Below the pieces are notes generated by a model. It was not told where the DNA came from. It saw only the letters and a program-made list of their open reading frames with translations, and made no database searches. 64,000 bases of DNA from NCBI GenBank assembly GCA_050110875.1, contig CP188828.1:2542001-2606000 (forward strand). The letters are read 5' to 3'. The position numbers and the translations under genes were made by a program. Below, in pieces: positions 43,338-52,309 of this stretch; the first letter of the stretch is position 1, and every line of letters begins with the position of its first letter. This DNA is from Methyloligella sp050110875 (lineage in GTDB: Bacteria; Pseudomonadota; Alphaproteobacteria; Rhizobiales; Methyloligellaceae).

Positions 43338-44258
43338 ATGGAACGGGACGACCATTTTAGTTGGGTGAAGGCATACGCGCTTCGGGCTTCCGCTTTCGCC
43401 ATGGGGTTCGTCTTCGTCTCGGCGGCTTGGCGGCGCTTCGTGAACGCGCCGGCGAAGCTCGATATTACGAGTCCTCACGACGTCGCCAACAAGCTGGTGC
43501 ATGCCGCGCCCGGCTCGCCCATCGAGGGGGTGATCCATTGGCTGCTGGAGCAACCCCAGCTCACCGAGGCGGCCACCTATCTGATGACCGTCGGCGAGCT
43601 CCTGGCGGGTCTCGGGCTGATCTTCGGCTTTCTCACAAGGGGTGCCGCGGTCGGCGCTGCGCTGCTCAATGTCGCGCTGATGCTGATCTTCGGCTGGCAG
43701 GGCTATGAGTGCCTGGACGAGTGGACCATGGCGGCGCTGGGCTTCGCCATCTCGGTCAGCGTGATGCTCTACGGGCCCGGCGTCTGGTCGCTGGATCAGG
43801 CGGTGGGCATCGATCCGTTCGCCAAGCTCTTCACCAGGCCGGTGGCGATCGGGCTGACCCTCTTCTCCATGCTCTTCACGGTCGGGTTCTACCAATATTA
43901 TTTCGGTATCGCGGAGCTGCACCGGCGGACCAGCGTCAGCGAATACGCCATCGTCGCCGAGCCTGGACCTCAGCCCGATGTCGCGACGCTCTATGTGAAT
44001 GCGGGCGGATCCTCGGGCGGAGCCTATGTCCGCTCCATCGCGTTTAAGCTTCAGAACGGCGAGACGATCGAGCAAGCGGGCGAGGAGGTCGACGTGCTGA
44101 AAAGCTATTTCGAGCCCTGGGCGGCGTCGGGCAAGCAGACCGATGGCGTCCTGGTGCTGAAGCTCGGCTCCAAGACGGATATCCGCATTCCGAAAGACGC
44201 CACGTCCGCTACCATCGACCTGATCGGCAACAAGGATCAGCAGGTGACGTTCGAGTAG
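43338..44258 (+). CDS. DoxD-DoxA fusion (thiosulfate:quinone oxidoreductase-like)
   Basis: 306 residues. Residues 1-180 form a four- to five-helix DoxD domain (DoxX superfamily), with LRASAFAMGFVFVSAAWRRF at the front and G-E-L-L-A-G-L-G-L-I-F-G-F-L-T-R. A last helix leads to a DoxA-like extracytoplasmic beta domain (about 205-306). In Acidianus DoxD and DoxA together oxidise thiosulfate to tetrathionate; fused forms occur in bacteria. No other sulfur-oxidation gene is near. GGGGGAGG precedes the start. Confidence 0.82.
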   Translation: MERDDHFSWVKAYALRASAFAMGFVFVSAAWRRFVNAPAKLDITSPHDVANKLVHAAPGSPIEGVIHWLLEQPQLTEAATYLMTVGELLAGLGLIFGFLTRGAAVGAALLNVALMLIFGWQGYECLDEWTMAALGFAISVSVMLYGPGVWSLDQAVGIDPFAKLFTRPVAIGLTLFSMLFTVGFYQYYFGIAELHRRTSVSEYAIVAEPGPQPDVATLYVNAGGSSGGAYVRSIAFKLQNGETIEQAGEEVDVLKSYFEPWAASGKQTDGVLVLKLGSKTDIRIPKDATSATIDLIGNKDQQVTFE

Positions 44259-44374
44259 CGCTTTCGCGGCATCCTGGAGGATTAGGCAAGGAAGGCGCAG
44301 CTTCGGCCATTCCTCCTGTCGCTGGACGATCCTAAATCTCTCGCCAGGAACAATAGCGAGCGGGAGAGTTCAGG

Positions 44375-45148
44375 ATGACCAACGGAAGCAACCAATCGCA
44401 GAAGATCGCCATCGTCACCGGCGGCAGCCGTGGGCTGGGGCGCAACACCGCAATCAACCTGGCCGAGCGCGGTGTCGATCTCATCCTCACCTATCACTCG
44501 AACAAGGACGAGGCGGACAAGGTCGTCTCCGAGATCGAGGGGATGGGCCGCAAAGCGCAGGCTTTTCAGCTCGATACGGGCGACACGTCCGGCTTCGATG
44601 GCTTTGTGGCGCACGTGAAGGAAACGCTCGCCGCGTGGGGTCACGATCGGTTCGATTATCTGGTGAACAATGCCGGGATCGGGTTGCATGCGCCGCTCAC
44701 CGAGACTGCGGAAGAGGATTTCGACCGGCTCTACCGGATCAATCTCAAAGGCCCGTATTTCCTGGCGCAGAAGCTCCTACCGTTGATGGAAGACGGCGGG
44801 CGGATCGTGAACCTCTCCAGCGGTCTGGCGCGATTCTCGGTGCCGGGCATGTCGGCCTACGCCATGATGAAGGGCGGGGTCGAGGTGATGAGCCGCTATA
44901 TGGCGAAGGAGCTCGGACCCCGCGGCATCGCCGTGAACACGGTCGCGCCCGGCGCGATCGAGACGGATTTCGGCGGCGGCCGGGTGCGCGACAATCAGGA
45001 GATGAACGACTTCGTCGCCTCGGTCACGGCCATGGGCCGCGCCGGTCTGCCCGACGATATCGGCCCGATGATCGCCGATCTTCTCACAGGCGGAAACCGT
45101 TGGGTCACGGGCCAGCGGATCGAGGTATCGGGCGGGATGTTCGTCTAA
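44375..45148 (+). CDS. Short-chain dehydrogenase/reductase, FabG-like
   Basis: 257 residues. VTGGSRGLGRNTA (15-27), NNAGI at about 103, Ser in VNLSSGLARFS and the active Y-A-M-M-K are all present, and the C-terminus has the classical V-T-G-Q-R-I-E-V-S-G-G. It is a classical SDR using NADP by its Ser-Arg turn. The substrate is unknown. CGGGAG lies ten bases upstream. Confidence 0.88.
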   Translation: MTNGSNQSQKIAIVTGGSRGLGRNTAINLAERGVDLILTYHSNKDEADKVVSEIEGMGRKAQAFQLDTGDTSGFDGFVAHVKETLAAWGHDRFDYLVNNAGIGLHAPLTETAEEDFDRLYRINLKGPYFLAQKLLPLMEDGGRIVNLSSGLARFSVPGMSAYAMMKGGVEVMSRYMAKELGPRGIAVNTVAPGAIETDFGGGRVRDNQEMNDFVASVTAMGRAGLPDDIGPMIADLLTGGNRWVTGQRIEVSGGMFV

Positions 45149-45219
45149 CCCACGACGCCGAGCCTGCGCTCAACTGTCGCTGGGCTTTGCCATGGTATTT
45201 CACAGTTCCCATCTCCCAA

Positions 45220-45238
45220 TTGTTGCGGTGCAACATAG
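45220..45238. promoter_or_regulatory. 19-base element TTGTTGCGGTGCAACATAG, copy 1
   Basis: It contains the palindrome TGTTGC-GGT-GCAACA and is identical to the copy at 55827-55845. It lies 48 bases upstream of the GNAT start. The TGC-rich dyad recalls binding sites of alphaproteobacterial PhaR regulators, but that is inference. Confidence 0.5.
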
Positions 45239-45260
45239 TGCGCCTAACATATTGAGAGAG

Positions 45261-45278
45261 CGGCCCGAATCCGGGCCG
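45261..45278 (+). other. Leader hairpin before the 45287 GNAT gene
   Basis: CGGCCCG-AATC-CGGGCCG is a perfect 7-bp stem with a tetraloop, ending eight bases before the ATG. A purine stretch (GAGAGAG) lies just before it, and no Shine-Dalgarno lies between hairpin and start. Confidence 0.5.
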
Positions 45279-45286
45279 AAAAGCCA

Positions 45287-45880
45287 ATGGCCGTCGTTCA
45301 AACAAGATACCATCCCGCGGTCCCGGCGGCGGCTGTCGAGGCGCCGATCTCGCTTTGGGAGCGGCTTGCCCGCCGCGAGATCGCGCTGACGGCTGCGGAC
45401 GGGCAGGCCTATGTGGTGCGTCCCATCGAGCCTTCGGATGCACCGTCCCTGATACGGGGCTACGACGCCCTGGAGAACCGCTCCAAATGGTTCCGCATGC
45501 TGCATAGCCTGCCCCATCTCACGGAGGAGATGGCGCTGGATTTCTGCACGCCGGATCCGGCACGCGAGGTCTGCCTTGTCCTGGAGGGGCGCGACGCGCT
45601 CGAAGGGGAGATCCTGGGCGGTGCCCGGATCGCCGGCGATGCCGACGGCGTCTCGGCGGAGTTCTCCGTCTCCTTGCGGCCCGAGGCGCGGGGCCTCGGT
45701 CTGGCGCATCAGGTGCTGGAAACGGTTTTCGCCGTGGCGCGGGAGATGGGCTATCGGCGGATCTGGGCTTCGATCCACGCCGAGAACGTCTCCATGGCTC
45801 ATCTCGCCAGGAGTTTGCACTGCCATTTGCGGCGCGATCCGGAGGATGGCGCTCTCCTGCTGGCGGAGCGTGCCCTTTAG
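45287..45880 (+). CDS. GNAT family N-acetyltransferase
   Basis: 197 residues. An N-terminal 45-residue segment precedes VRPIEPSDAPSLIRGYDAL, the L-S-H-L-T/P-H-L-T stretch, FSVSLRPEARGLGLAHQVL (beta4 and acetyl-CoA loop, R-G-x-G-x-A) and A-S-I-H-A-E-N-V-S-M-A-H-L-A. The acceptor is unknown. It resembles the acetyltransferase domains found at the end of NDP-forming acyl-CoA synthetases. A hairpin and a 19-base palindromic element lie upstream. Confidence 0.8.
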   Translation: MAVVQTRYHPAVPAAAVEAPISLWERLARREIALTAADGQAYVVRPIEPSDAPSLIRGYDALENRSKWFRMLHSLPHLTEEMALDFCTPDPAREVCLVLEGRDALEGEILGGARIAGDADGVSAEFSVSLRPEARGLGLAHQVLETVFAVAREMGYRRIWASIHAENVSMAHLARSLHCHLRRDPEDGALLLAERAL

Positions 45881-46062
45881 ACGGCATATGATCGGGGCTC
45901 TAGCTCCGCGCTGCGGTGCGCAAACCCGATAGAAAGAGATTTCCACTACAGCTGGGCCGTGCGACTTTTGGGTGAGGCGGAGGCTGGCCGTCGCCTGTCA
46001 CGTGGGCGACGAAGGGCTGTGCTAGCCGGCACCGATTGGCAAGCGGCAAAGGGGATGTTGGC

Positions 46063-48387
46063 ATGGTCGGCGGAGAAGCGTTCGGGGCGCCCGGCATTCC
46101 GCCCACTTGGGCATCGAGCGACAAGGATTTCGTCACCACCGCGCTGGGCACGTCCCGGGTCTGGGCGACCATCGGCCACGGTATCGTCAACGAGGTCTAC
46201 TGGCCGTCGACGGGCCGGCCCGAGATCCGCGATTTCGGCTTCTACCTGATCGGCGATGGGCGCTGGGTCGACCTGAAGCGGGTCTGCAAGTACAGCCTCT
46301 CCAAGCCGAAGCCCTATCTGCCGCTGCTGACCATCGTGCATGAGGGCGAGGATTACCGGCTCAGCCTTACGGTGCTGCCCGACTGCCGGCGGGACGTGCT
46401 GCTGGTTCGCTACGAGCTGGAGGGGCCGTACAAGCTCGGCATTATCGTGGCCCCTCATCTCGGCGAGACGGGCTACGACAACGAAGCCTGGGTGGCGGGC
46501 GGCGCGCTGTTCGCATCGATTCCCGGCCGGGCGGTCTGTGTCAGCGCCGACGGCCCCATGGACGACCAGAGCGTCGGCTATGTGGGCGCCTCGGACGGGT
46601 GGCAGGATCTCGCCAAGCATAACCGCTTCACCTTCGGCTTCACCCATGCATCGCGCGGCAATATCGCTATGTCGGCCTCGCTGCGGCAGCCCGGAGGGGT
46701 GATCGCGCTCGGCATCGCGCCCCATGCGACGGGGGCGCGGACGCTTGCGGTGTCCTCCCTGGCCCATGGCTACGAGACGATGCGCCAAGCGTTTCTGGCC
46801 GAGTGGGAGGCATGGGGCAGCAAGCTCAGCCTGCCGTCGCCGGATGCGGTGCTCGGCGAGGAGGCGCTGACCACGGCCACCGTGCTCCGGGCCCATGAGG
46901 ACCGCATGTTCCCCGGCGCGGTGGTCGCGTCCATGAGCACGCCCTGGGGGAACCGCACCAACACCCTGGGCGGCTATCATCTGGTCTGGCCGCGGGATGC
47001 TACGCTGGCCGCCTTCGCCCTGCTCGCCGCCAATCAGGCGGAGGATGCGCGGCGCATGCTCGCCCATATGATCGCCGTGCAGCAGCCGGACGGCCATTGG
47101 TTCCAGAACTATTTTCCGGACGGACAGCCCTTCTGGACCGGCATCCAGCTGGACGAGGCGGCGTTTCCCGTCCTGCTCGCCGCGAAGCTGCGGGAGGGCG
47201 GACATCCGGACCTTCCGGGCACCACCGAGATGGTGCGCCGGGCCATCGCCTATATCGCGAAGAACGGACCTTCCAGCGACCAGGACCGGTGGGAGGAGAA
47301 TCCGGGCATCAGCGCCTTCACCCTGCCGGTGCTGATCGCCGCGCTGGTGTCGGCCGCGCCTTGGCTCGACGAGACGGCGCGCGGCTATGCCCTCGATCTG
47401 GCGGACGATTGGAACGAGCGGGTCGAAGAGTGGTGCTACGTCACGGGTACGCCCATGGCCGAGAAGACGGGGGTCGCCGGCTACTATGTGCGTATCGCCC
47501 CGCCGGAGAAGGATGGCGGGCTGACCGGCACCTTGATGCTACGCAACCGGAACGGCGAGACGATCCGGGCCTGCGCGCTGGTGGCGCTCGATTTCTCGTG
47601 GCTGGTGCGGCTCGGCCTTCGGCAGGCGACCGATCCGCGTATCCGCGACACGATCGCGGTGGTCGATACCGTCCTGAAGGTCGACACGCCCTCCGGCCCG
47701 GTCTACCGGCGCTACAACGAGGACGGCTACGGCGAGTATGACGACGGCGCGCCTTACGACGGCAACGGGGTGGGACGGGCCTGGCCGCTGCTCACCGGCG
47801 AGCGCGGTCATCTGGCGCTCGCCGCCGGCGAGGATCCGATCGCATATGTGCGCACCATGCGGAATTGCGCCAGCCCGGGCGGCCTTCTGCCGGAGCAGGT
47901 TTGGGATGCGGCGCCGATCCCGAAGCGCTTTCTCTTTCCCGGACGGCCCTCGGGCAGCGCCATGCCCTTGGTCTGGACCCATTCGGAATTCCTGAAGCTC
48001 TTGATCGCGCGCCAGGCCGGGCGGCCGGTGGAGCTGCTCGATGCCGTCGGCAAGCGCTATGGCGGCGGCGTGCCGAAGGCGAAATATACCCGCTGGCGCA
48101 ACGAGATCCCCGTGCCGGCGCTCTGCACGGGCCGGGCGCTGCTGATCGAGGACCGCCAGCCCTTCACCCTGCATTTCGGCTGGGATGGCTGGCAGGGCGT
48201 CGCCGATATCCAGGCCAAGGCGCTGCCCTTCGGCCTCTGGGGCGTGGCGATCGAGCCGGCCCGCTATGCCGGCCGCAAAGAGCTGAACTTCACCCGGCGC
48301 TACACGCAAGGCTGGGAAGGCCAGAACCATACGGTGGAGATCGCCGCCACCGAGGAGACGCGGACGCTGAAGCATGTGGGGAAGTAG
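46063..48387 (+). CDS. Glycoside hydrolase family 15 glucan hydrolase (glucoamylase/glucodextranase-like)
   Basis: 774 residues without a signal peptide. The N-terminal beta-sandwich (about 1-270) begins F-V-T-T-A-L-G-T-S-R-V-W. The (alpha/alpha)6 domain has GGYHLVWPRDATLAAFALLA, the DDWNERVEEW segment, PYDGNGVGRAWPLLTGERGH and GGLLPEQVWD, whose Glu is the expected catalytic base. The family releases glucose from alpha-glucans; a cytoplasmic form suggests turnover of glycogen-like polymer or oligosaccharide. ATG 46063 is set by AAAGGGG upstream. Confidence 0.9.
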   Translation: MVGGEAFGAPGIPPTWASSDKDFVTTALGTSRVWATIGHGIVNEVYWPSTGRPEIRDFGFYLIGDGRWVDLKRVCKYSLSKPKPYLPLLTIVHEGEDYRLSLTVLPDCRRDVLLVRYELEGPYKLGIIVAPHLGETGYDNEAWVAGGALFASIPGRAVCVSADGPMDDQSVGYVGASDGWQDLAKHNRFTFGFTHASRGNIAMSASLRQPGGVIALGIAPHATGARTLAVSSLAHGYETMRQAFLAEWEAWGSKLSLPSPDAVLGEEALTTATVLRAHEDRMFPGAVVASMSTPWGNRTNTLGGYHLVWPRDATLAAFALLAANQAEDARRMLAHMIAVQQPDGHWFQNYFPDGQPFWTGIQLDEAAFPVLLAAKLREGGHPDLPGTTEMVRRAIAYIAKNGPSSDQDRWEENPGISAFTLPVLIAALVSAAPWLDETARGYALDLADDWNERVEEWCYVTGTPMAEKTGVAGYYVRIAPPEKDGGLTGTLMLRNRNGETIRACALVALDFSWLVRLGLRQATDPRIRDTIAVVDTVLKVDTPSGPVYRRYNEDGYGEYDDGAPYDGNGVGRAWPLLTGERGHLALAAGEDPIAYVRTMRNCASPGGLLPEQVWDAAPIPKRFLFPGRPSGSAMPLVWTHSEFLKLLIARQAGRPVELLDAVGKRYGGGVPKAKYTRWRNEIPVPALCTGRALLIEDRQPFTLHFGWDGWQGVADIQAKALPFGLWGVAIEPARYAGRKELNFTRRYTQGWEGQNHTVEIAATEETRTLKHVGK

Positions 48388-48453
48388 TTCGCCAGCTTGA
48401 TGCGGCCTGCTCCCTCTCCCCCTCACTGAGCGCTCGTTAAGCTTCCGGGCCTG

Positions 48454-48491
48454 CACCCTTCGAGACGGCGCGTTCCGCGCCCCTCAGGGTG
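48454..48491. repeat. REP-like intergenic palindrome
   Basis: An outer stem CACCCT/AGGGTG (48454-48459 with 48486-48491) encloses CGAG/CTC and an inner GGCGCG-TTC-CGCGCC. The sequence style (CTTCGAGACG...CCCTCAGGGTGAGGA) is that of abundant dispersed palindromes in alphaproteobacterial genomes. It follows the GH15 gene. Confidence 0.65.
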
Positions 48492-48613
48492 AGGAGAAAC
48501 GGACGAGATGTCACCGGCCCAATGCGCGGGGCATCCCCCTCCTGGTGAAGGCGAGCGAAGCTCGCGTCTCGAATCTTGAGGCCGGCCATTGCGCCCCGCT
48601 GTGAATTGGGAAG

Positions 48614-50311
48614 TTATCCAAGCACGGCACTCATGATCCCATCGAAGCTCTTGAGCAGCGGGTCGGGCTCTGCGCTGGCGACGGGTTCGGGCGCGAAGGT
48701 CGCGCGGTAGTAGTGATCGCAGAGCGGCAGCAGGGCGCTGTTGCCGGTGTCGCTCAGCTCCCAGCCGACATGCTCGCAGAGCAGCGCGTAGCAGAGGATG
48801 TCCGACATGGAGTGCAGGAAGCTGTCGGCGGAGGCTTCCTTGGCGGCGGCGTCGGCGGATTGCAGCCGGGTCAAGCTCTCCGCCAACCCATCGCGCAAGG
48901 CGCGCAGCCGCTCCGTCTCGTCGCCCATCCTATCCTCCGGCAGCTTGGCGAGGATCTCGTCGAGCCGCCGCACGAAAATCTCCGCGCCCGGCGCCTTTCC
49001 TGAAATTAGGCGGAGGAGCTCCAGGGCCTGGATCTGCTCCGGCCCTTCCCAGACGGGCAGCACCATCACGTCGCGATAGAGGCGCGCGATCGGATAGTCC
49101 TCGGTGTAGCCGTTGCCGCCGATCAGGCCGAGGGCCTTTTGCACGCACCAGACCGCCTGCTCGGCCGTCTTGTATTTGGCGAGCGCGGTGACGAGGCGCG
49201 ACCAGAGGCGGGCGGTATCGTCGTCGCTCTCCCAGGCGGTATCGAAGGCGGCGGCCGCCTCGAAGGCGAGCAGGGTGCCGGCGATCCATTGCTCCGCGAT
49301 CTCGAGCAGGCGCAGCCGGATCAGGGCATGCTCGACCAGCTTCTTGCCGAAGGTCTCACGGGTCTCCGCCCAGCCATACGCCTCCACAAGCGCCCGGCGC
49401 ATCACGCCCGCGGCGGCCAGCGCGTTATGGGCGCGGGAGCAGCCGAGCGCCGCCATCATCACCCGCAAGCCGTCGGGCGGCGGCGCCACCTCATAGGCCA
49501 GCGCGCCGTCGAGGCGAACCTCGCCGGTGGCCAGGCCCCTTGTGCCGATCTTCTCCTTCAGATGGGTGATCTCATAGGCGTTGGGGGTCTGCCAATCGTC
49601 GCCGGTATGGCTGGGCACGAGATAGAGGCCGAGGCCCTTGCCGCCCTCGGGCGCGCCTTCGGGCCGGGCGGTGGCGAGGGCAAGGCCCGAGCCGGCATTG
49701 GAGGTGAACCATTTCTGGCCGGTCAGCCGCACGGTGCCATCCCCTTGCGGCTCGGCCACCGTCTGGGTCCGGGCCACGTCGCTGCCGCTATGCTTCTCGG
49801 TCGCCCAGGTGCCGCCGCTCTTGGTCTGGCCGTCGGTGCGGGTCAGCTCGGGCAGGAATTTTTCGCGCACGGCGTCGGGCGCGTACGCCGCCACGATCAG
49901 CGCGACCGGGTGGGTCATGGCGAAGGGGCAGCCGATGGAGATATCGGACTGGGAGACGAGATACTGCGCGATCAGGGGCCAGAGCTGCGGCGCCGGGTTC
50001 TGCTCCTCGAAGAGATCGGCGATGAAGCCGCGGGCATAGACCTCCTGATGGCAGGCCTCATAGCGTGGATTGAGGAAGATCTGCCCGCGCCGCACCCCCG
50101 GATGGGCGGGATCCACGGGCATGGCCTTCCAGACCGGCGGGTGGATGCGGTCGCTATAGGCGGCCTGGGCCTCCAGCTCGCCGGCGCAAAACGCCCCGAA
50201 GCTCTCCAGCTCCTCAGCCCGGGCCTCCAGCAGCGCCGGGGCAATCCGCCGGAGGATGGATCGGGCGAGCGGGTCGGGGGTGGAGCGGGATGGCGCGTTC
50301 GACACGATCAT
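48614..50311 (-). CDS. AidB-like acyl-CoA dehydrogenase
   Basis: 565 residues, the longer AidB form. The N-terminal domain includes P-L-I-A-Q-Y-L-V-S-Q and C-P-F-A-M-T-H. The FAD/substrate domain has T-W-A-T-E-K-H-S-G-S-D and LTGQKWFTSNA, the C-terminal bundle A-R-L-Y-R-D-V, W-E-G-P-E-Q-I-Q-A-L. E. coli AidB binds DNA and protects it from alkylation; catalytic dehydrogenase activity is weak. A GTG two codons inside (50305) has better spacing from the GGAGG and may be the true start. Confidence 0.88.
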   Translation of the reverse strand: MIVSNAPSRSTPDPLARSILRRIAPALLEARAEELESFGAFCAGELEAQAAYSDRIHPPVWKAMPVDPAHPGVRRGQIFLNPRYEACHQEVYARGFIADLFEEQNPAPQLWPLIAQYLVSQSDISIGCPFAMTHPVALIVAAYAPDAVREKFLPELTRTDGQTKSGGTWATEKHSGSDVARTQTVAEPQGDGTVRLTGQKWFTSNAGSGLALATARPEGAPEGGKGLGLYLVPSHTGDDWQTPNAYEITHLKEKIGTRGLATGEVRLDGALAYEVAPPPDGLRVMMAALGCSRAHNALAAAGVMRRALVEAYGWAETRETFGKKLVEHALIRLRLLEIAEQWIAGTLLAFEAAAAFDTAWESDDDTARLWSRLVTALAKYKTAEQAVWCVQKALGLIGGNGYTEDYPIARLYRDVMVLPVWEGPEQIQALELLRLISGKAPGAEIFVRRLDEILAKLPEDRMGDETERLRALRDGLAESLTRLQSADAAAKEASADSFLHSMSDILCYALLCEHVGWELSDTGNSALLPLCDHYYRATFAPEPVASAEPDPLLKSFDGIMSAVLG

Positions 50312-50387
50312 GCCTCCATCAGTCTCAATCTACGCAGAGACGATGTTAGCGCAAATGCACCCCCGGAAGCAGGCCGACTTCTAACCC

Positions 50388-51623
50388 CTAATGCTCCCCG
50401 TTCAACACCAGCGTCTGGATCGGGAACATGATGGCCTGGATGCGCAGGATGGCGGCGTGGACCAGGCCGACCGTGTCGACCATGTGGTAGTAGAGGGATT
50501 CGAAGACGCCGAGCTCGCCGGATTCCAGCATGTCGTGGTGATTGCTGTAGAGATTGACCGCGCAGTTGGCGCCGGGGGGCAGCGCGTCGAGGGTTCCCTT
50601 ATAGAGCGGCTCCAGGCGAACCAGGATGGAGCCCGGCTGGCCGAGATCGGCCGTGTCCAGAAGCTGCTGCTGGGCCGTGAACTGGCCGGAGGCGATGTAG
50701 TCCTGGCGGCGCTCCACCACGAGGGGCACGATGGTGAGCGGTATGGCGGCACAGGTCGCCTCGCCGACCATGCCTTCCTTGATCACCCGGCTTTCGATCT
50801 GGGCGAAGCCCGCCGCCAGGGTCCCGCGACCTGAATCGGCCGGAATGAGGACGCCGGCGGGGCGGCCGAGCGCGGTGACGAAATCGCCGGGCTGCAGGTT
50901 GAACTGCTCCACCCGCCCGGTGACGCCGGCGCGCACCACGGTCTTTCCCAGCTGCACTTCCGCCTCGTGCAGGGCGGCTTTGGCGCTCGCCTTCTGGGCG
51001 GGCAGCAGGGCGGCAAGCTTCTGCTCGGCCTGAGCCTTTACGGCTTCGGCGGCATCGACCCCGCCCTGGCGGGCATCGACGGCCGTTTCCAGATCCTCCA
51101 GCTCCCGGCGGGAGACGACATTGGCGTTGCGCTCGGAAAGCTCGCGCTTGGTGCGCAGCTCGTCGGAGGCCTGCTGATAGTCGCCGCGGGCCTGGCGCAG
51201 CTGCCCTTCGGCCGATGCGATCTCCGCCTCGGCCACGTCCATCTGGGCCTCGATCTCCTCGACCTGGCGCTTCAGGCTCTCGACCTTCGCCTTCTGCTTC
51301 GTATCGTCGAGACGGAAGAGGGGCTGGCCCGCCTTCACCTCGCCGCTGACCGGCACCTCGATCTTTGCGACCCGGCCGCTGATCTCCGGCACGATGGGCA
51401 CGGTGCGGAAGACGGAGGCCGCGGCAGTGCTCGACGGGTGATAGTAGAAGACGATGGTGATCAGCAGCACGGTGAGCATCAGGCAGCTGACGATGCCCCA
51501 GCGCAGCTCGTACCAGACCGAGAAGAGTGTGATCTCCCGGCCGAGGCGCTTTCCTTGCACGTAGCGGCGATAGAGATAATCGGGCAGGATCGTGACGATC
51601 GAGCAGAGAAGGAGCTCCAGCAT
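50388..51623 (-). CDS. HlyD/EmrA-like membrane-fusion protein
   Basis: 411 residues. The N-terminus (1-60) is a cytoplasmic/membrane segment with a helix at about 45-65. A barrel-sandwich domain with P-E-I-S-G-R-V, a long coiled coil (about 115-215) and a second lipoyl half V-R-A-G-V-T-G-R-V follow. Its ATG immediately follows the stop of the preceding gene (no gap), and AAGGAGAG lies within that gene's end. No transporter gene adjoins; paired with a DUF3302-like protein it resembles E. coli YibH-YibI and YiaV-YiaW. Confidence 0.88.
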   Translation of the reverse strand: MLELLLCSIVTILPDYLYRRYVQGKRLGREITLFSVWYELRWGIVSCLMLTVLLITIVFYYHPSSTAAASVFRTVPIVPEISGRVAKIEVPVSGEVKAGQPLFRLDDTKQKAKVESLKRQVEEIEAQMDVAEAEIASAEGQLRQARGDYQQASDELRTKRELSERNANVVSRRELEDLETAVDARQGGVDAAEAVKAQAEQKLAALLPAQKASAKAALHEAEVQLGKTVVRAGVTGRVEQFNLQPGDFVTALGRPAGVLIPADSGRGTLAAGFAQIESRVIKEGMVGEATCAAIPLTIVPLVVERRQDYIASGQFTAQQQLLDTADLGQPGSILVRLEPLYKGTLDALPPGANCAVNLYSNHHDMLESGELGVFESLYYHMVDTVGLVHAAILRIQAIMFPIQTLVLNGEH

Positions 51624-52169
51624 CTAGCTCTCCTTCTCTTTGGTATGCGGGGCCGGCTTCGCCTGGAGCACCTTGCCCCCTTCGCTTGGCGTTTTCTTCC
51701 GGCCGGATCCAGCCTGGTCGGGGTTCTTTTTAGGCGCCTCTTCCAGCAGCGGCGGGGCGGCGTCCTGGCTTTTGCCTTGCTGAAATGCCTGTTCGGTTTC
51801 ATCCAGCTCCGGGTCGGCGATTGGGTGAAGCCCCGCCATCCGCTCCAGGGCGGCGGCCATGCGCTGGATGGGGGTGGTGAAATCGGGCAGGTCGACCAGC
51901 GCCAGAACGAGGGCGATGACCCAGAACAGATGCTGATGGGTCAACAGGGCCAGCAGGCACAGGACCGCGACGATCTCCAATTGGAGCTTCTTCGACCGGT
52001 GGGCGATGCGCTCCGGCAGGGCGTGTACGGTGAGGAAGAGGGCGCCGGCGCCGAGCACAGCGAGCCCAAGGAAAATCGCGACGATGACGAAGAGCGTGTC
52101 CGTCTGGCCGGGTGCGGTGATGAATCCCGGCAAATGCGCTGGATCGATCGCGAGATCCGTCTCCGTCAT
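51624..52169 (-). CDS. Small inner-membrane protein (DUF3302/YiaW-like), partner of the HlyD protein
   Basis: 181 residues. Two to three membrane segments (about 24-48, 64-90) carry the order H-A-L-P-E-R-I-A-x-R, T-H-Q-H-L-F-W-V-I-A, comparable with the H-D-I-P region and following helix of YiaW/YibI. The last 60 residues are a hydrophilic Lys/Pro/Gln-rich tail absent from those proteins. The family call rests on resemblance and context. GGGGGGAA precedes the ATG, and its stop abuts the HlyD start. Confidence 0.65.
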   Translation of the reverse strand: MTETDLAIDPAHLPGFITAPGQTDTLFVIVAIFLGLAVLGAGALFLTVHALPERIAHRSKKLQLEIVAVLCLLALLTHQHLFWVIALVLALVDLPDFTTPIQRMAAALERMAGLHPIADPELDETEQAFQQGKSQDAAPPLLEEAPKKNPDQAGSGRKKTPSEGGKVLQAKPAPHTKEKES

Positions 52170-52309
52170 GTGCGTTCCCCCCAGAATTCGTGCCGCCCGT
52201 CCAGGAACGAGCATCTTCACTCAAGGCGCGTTCGTCCAGTTGATGGAACCGGAGGGCGCCGCCGGAAATTTCTCCTCATCCCAAGGATGATAAGAGAGGA
52301 GGACGCACC

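Noticed and set aside
48400..48560. CRISPR or insertion-sequence interpretation of the repeats after the GH15 gene
   Set aside because: Single palindromes without regular spacers or a transposase; they look like ordinary dispersed intergenic palindromes.
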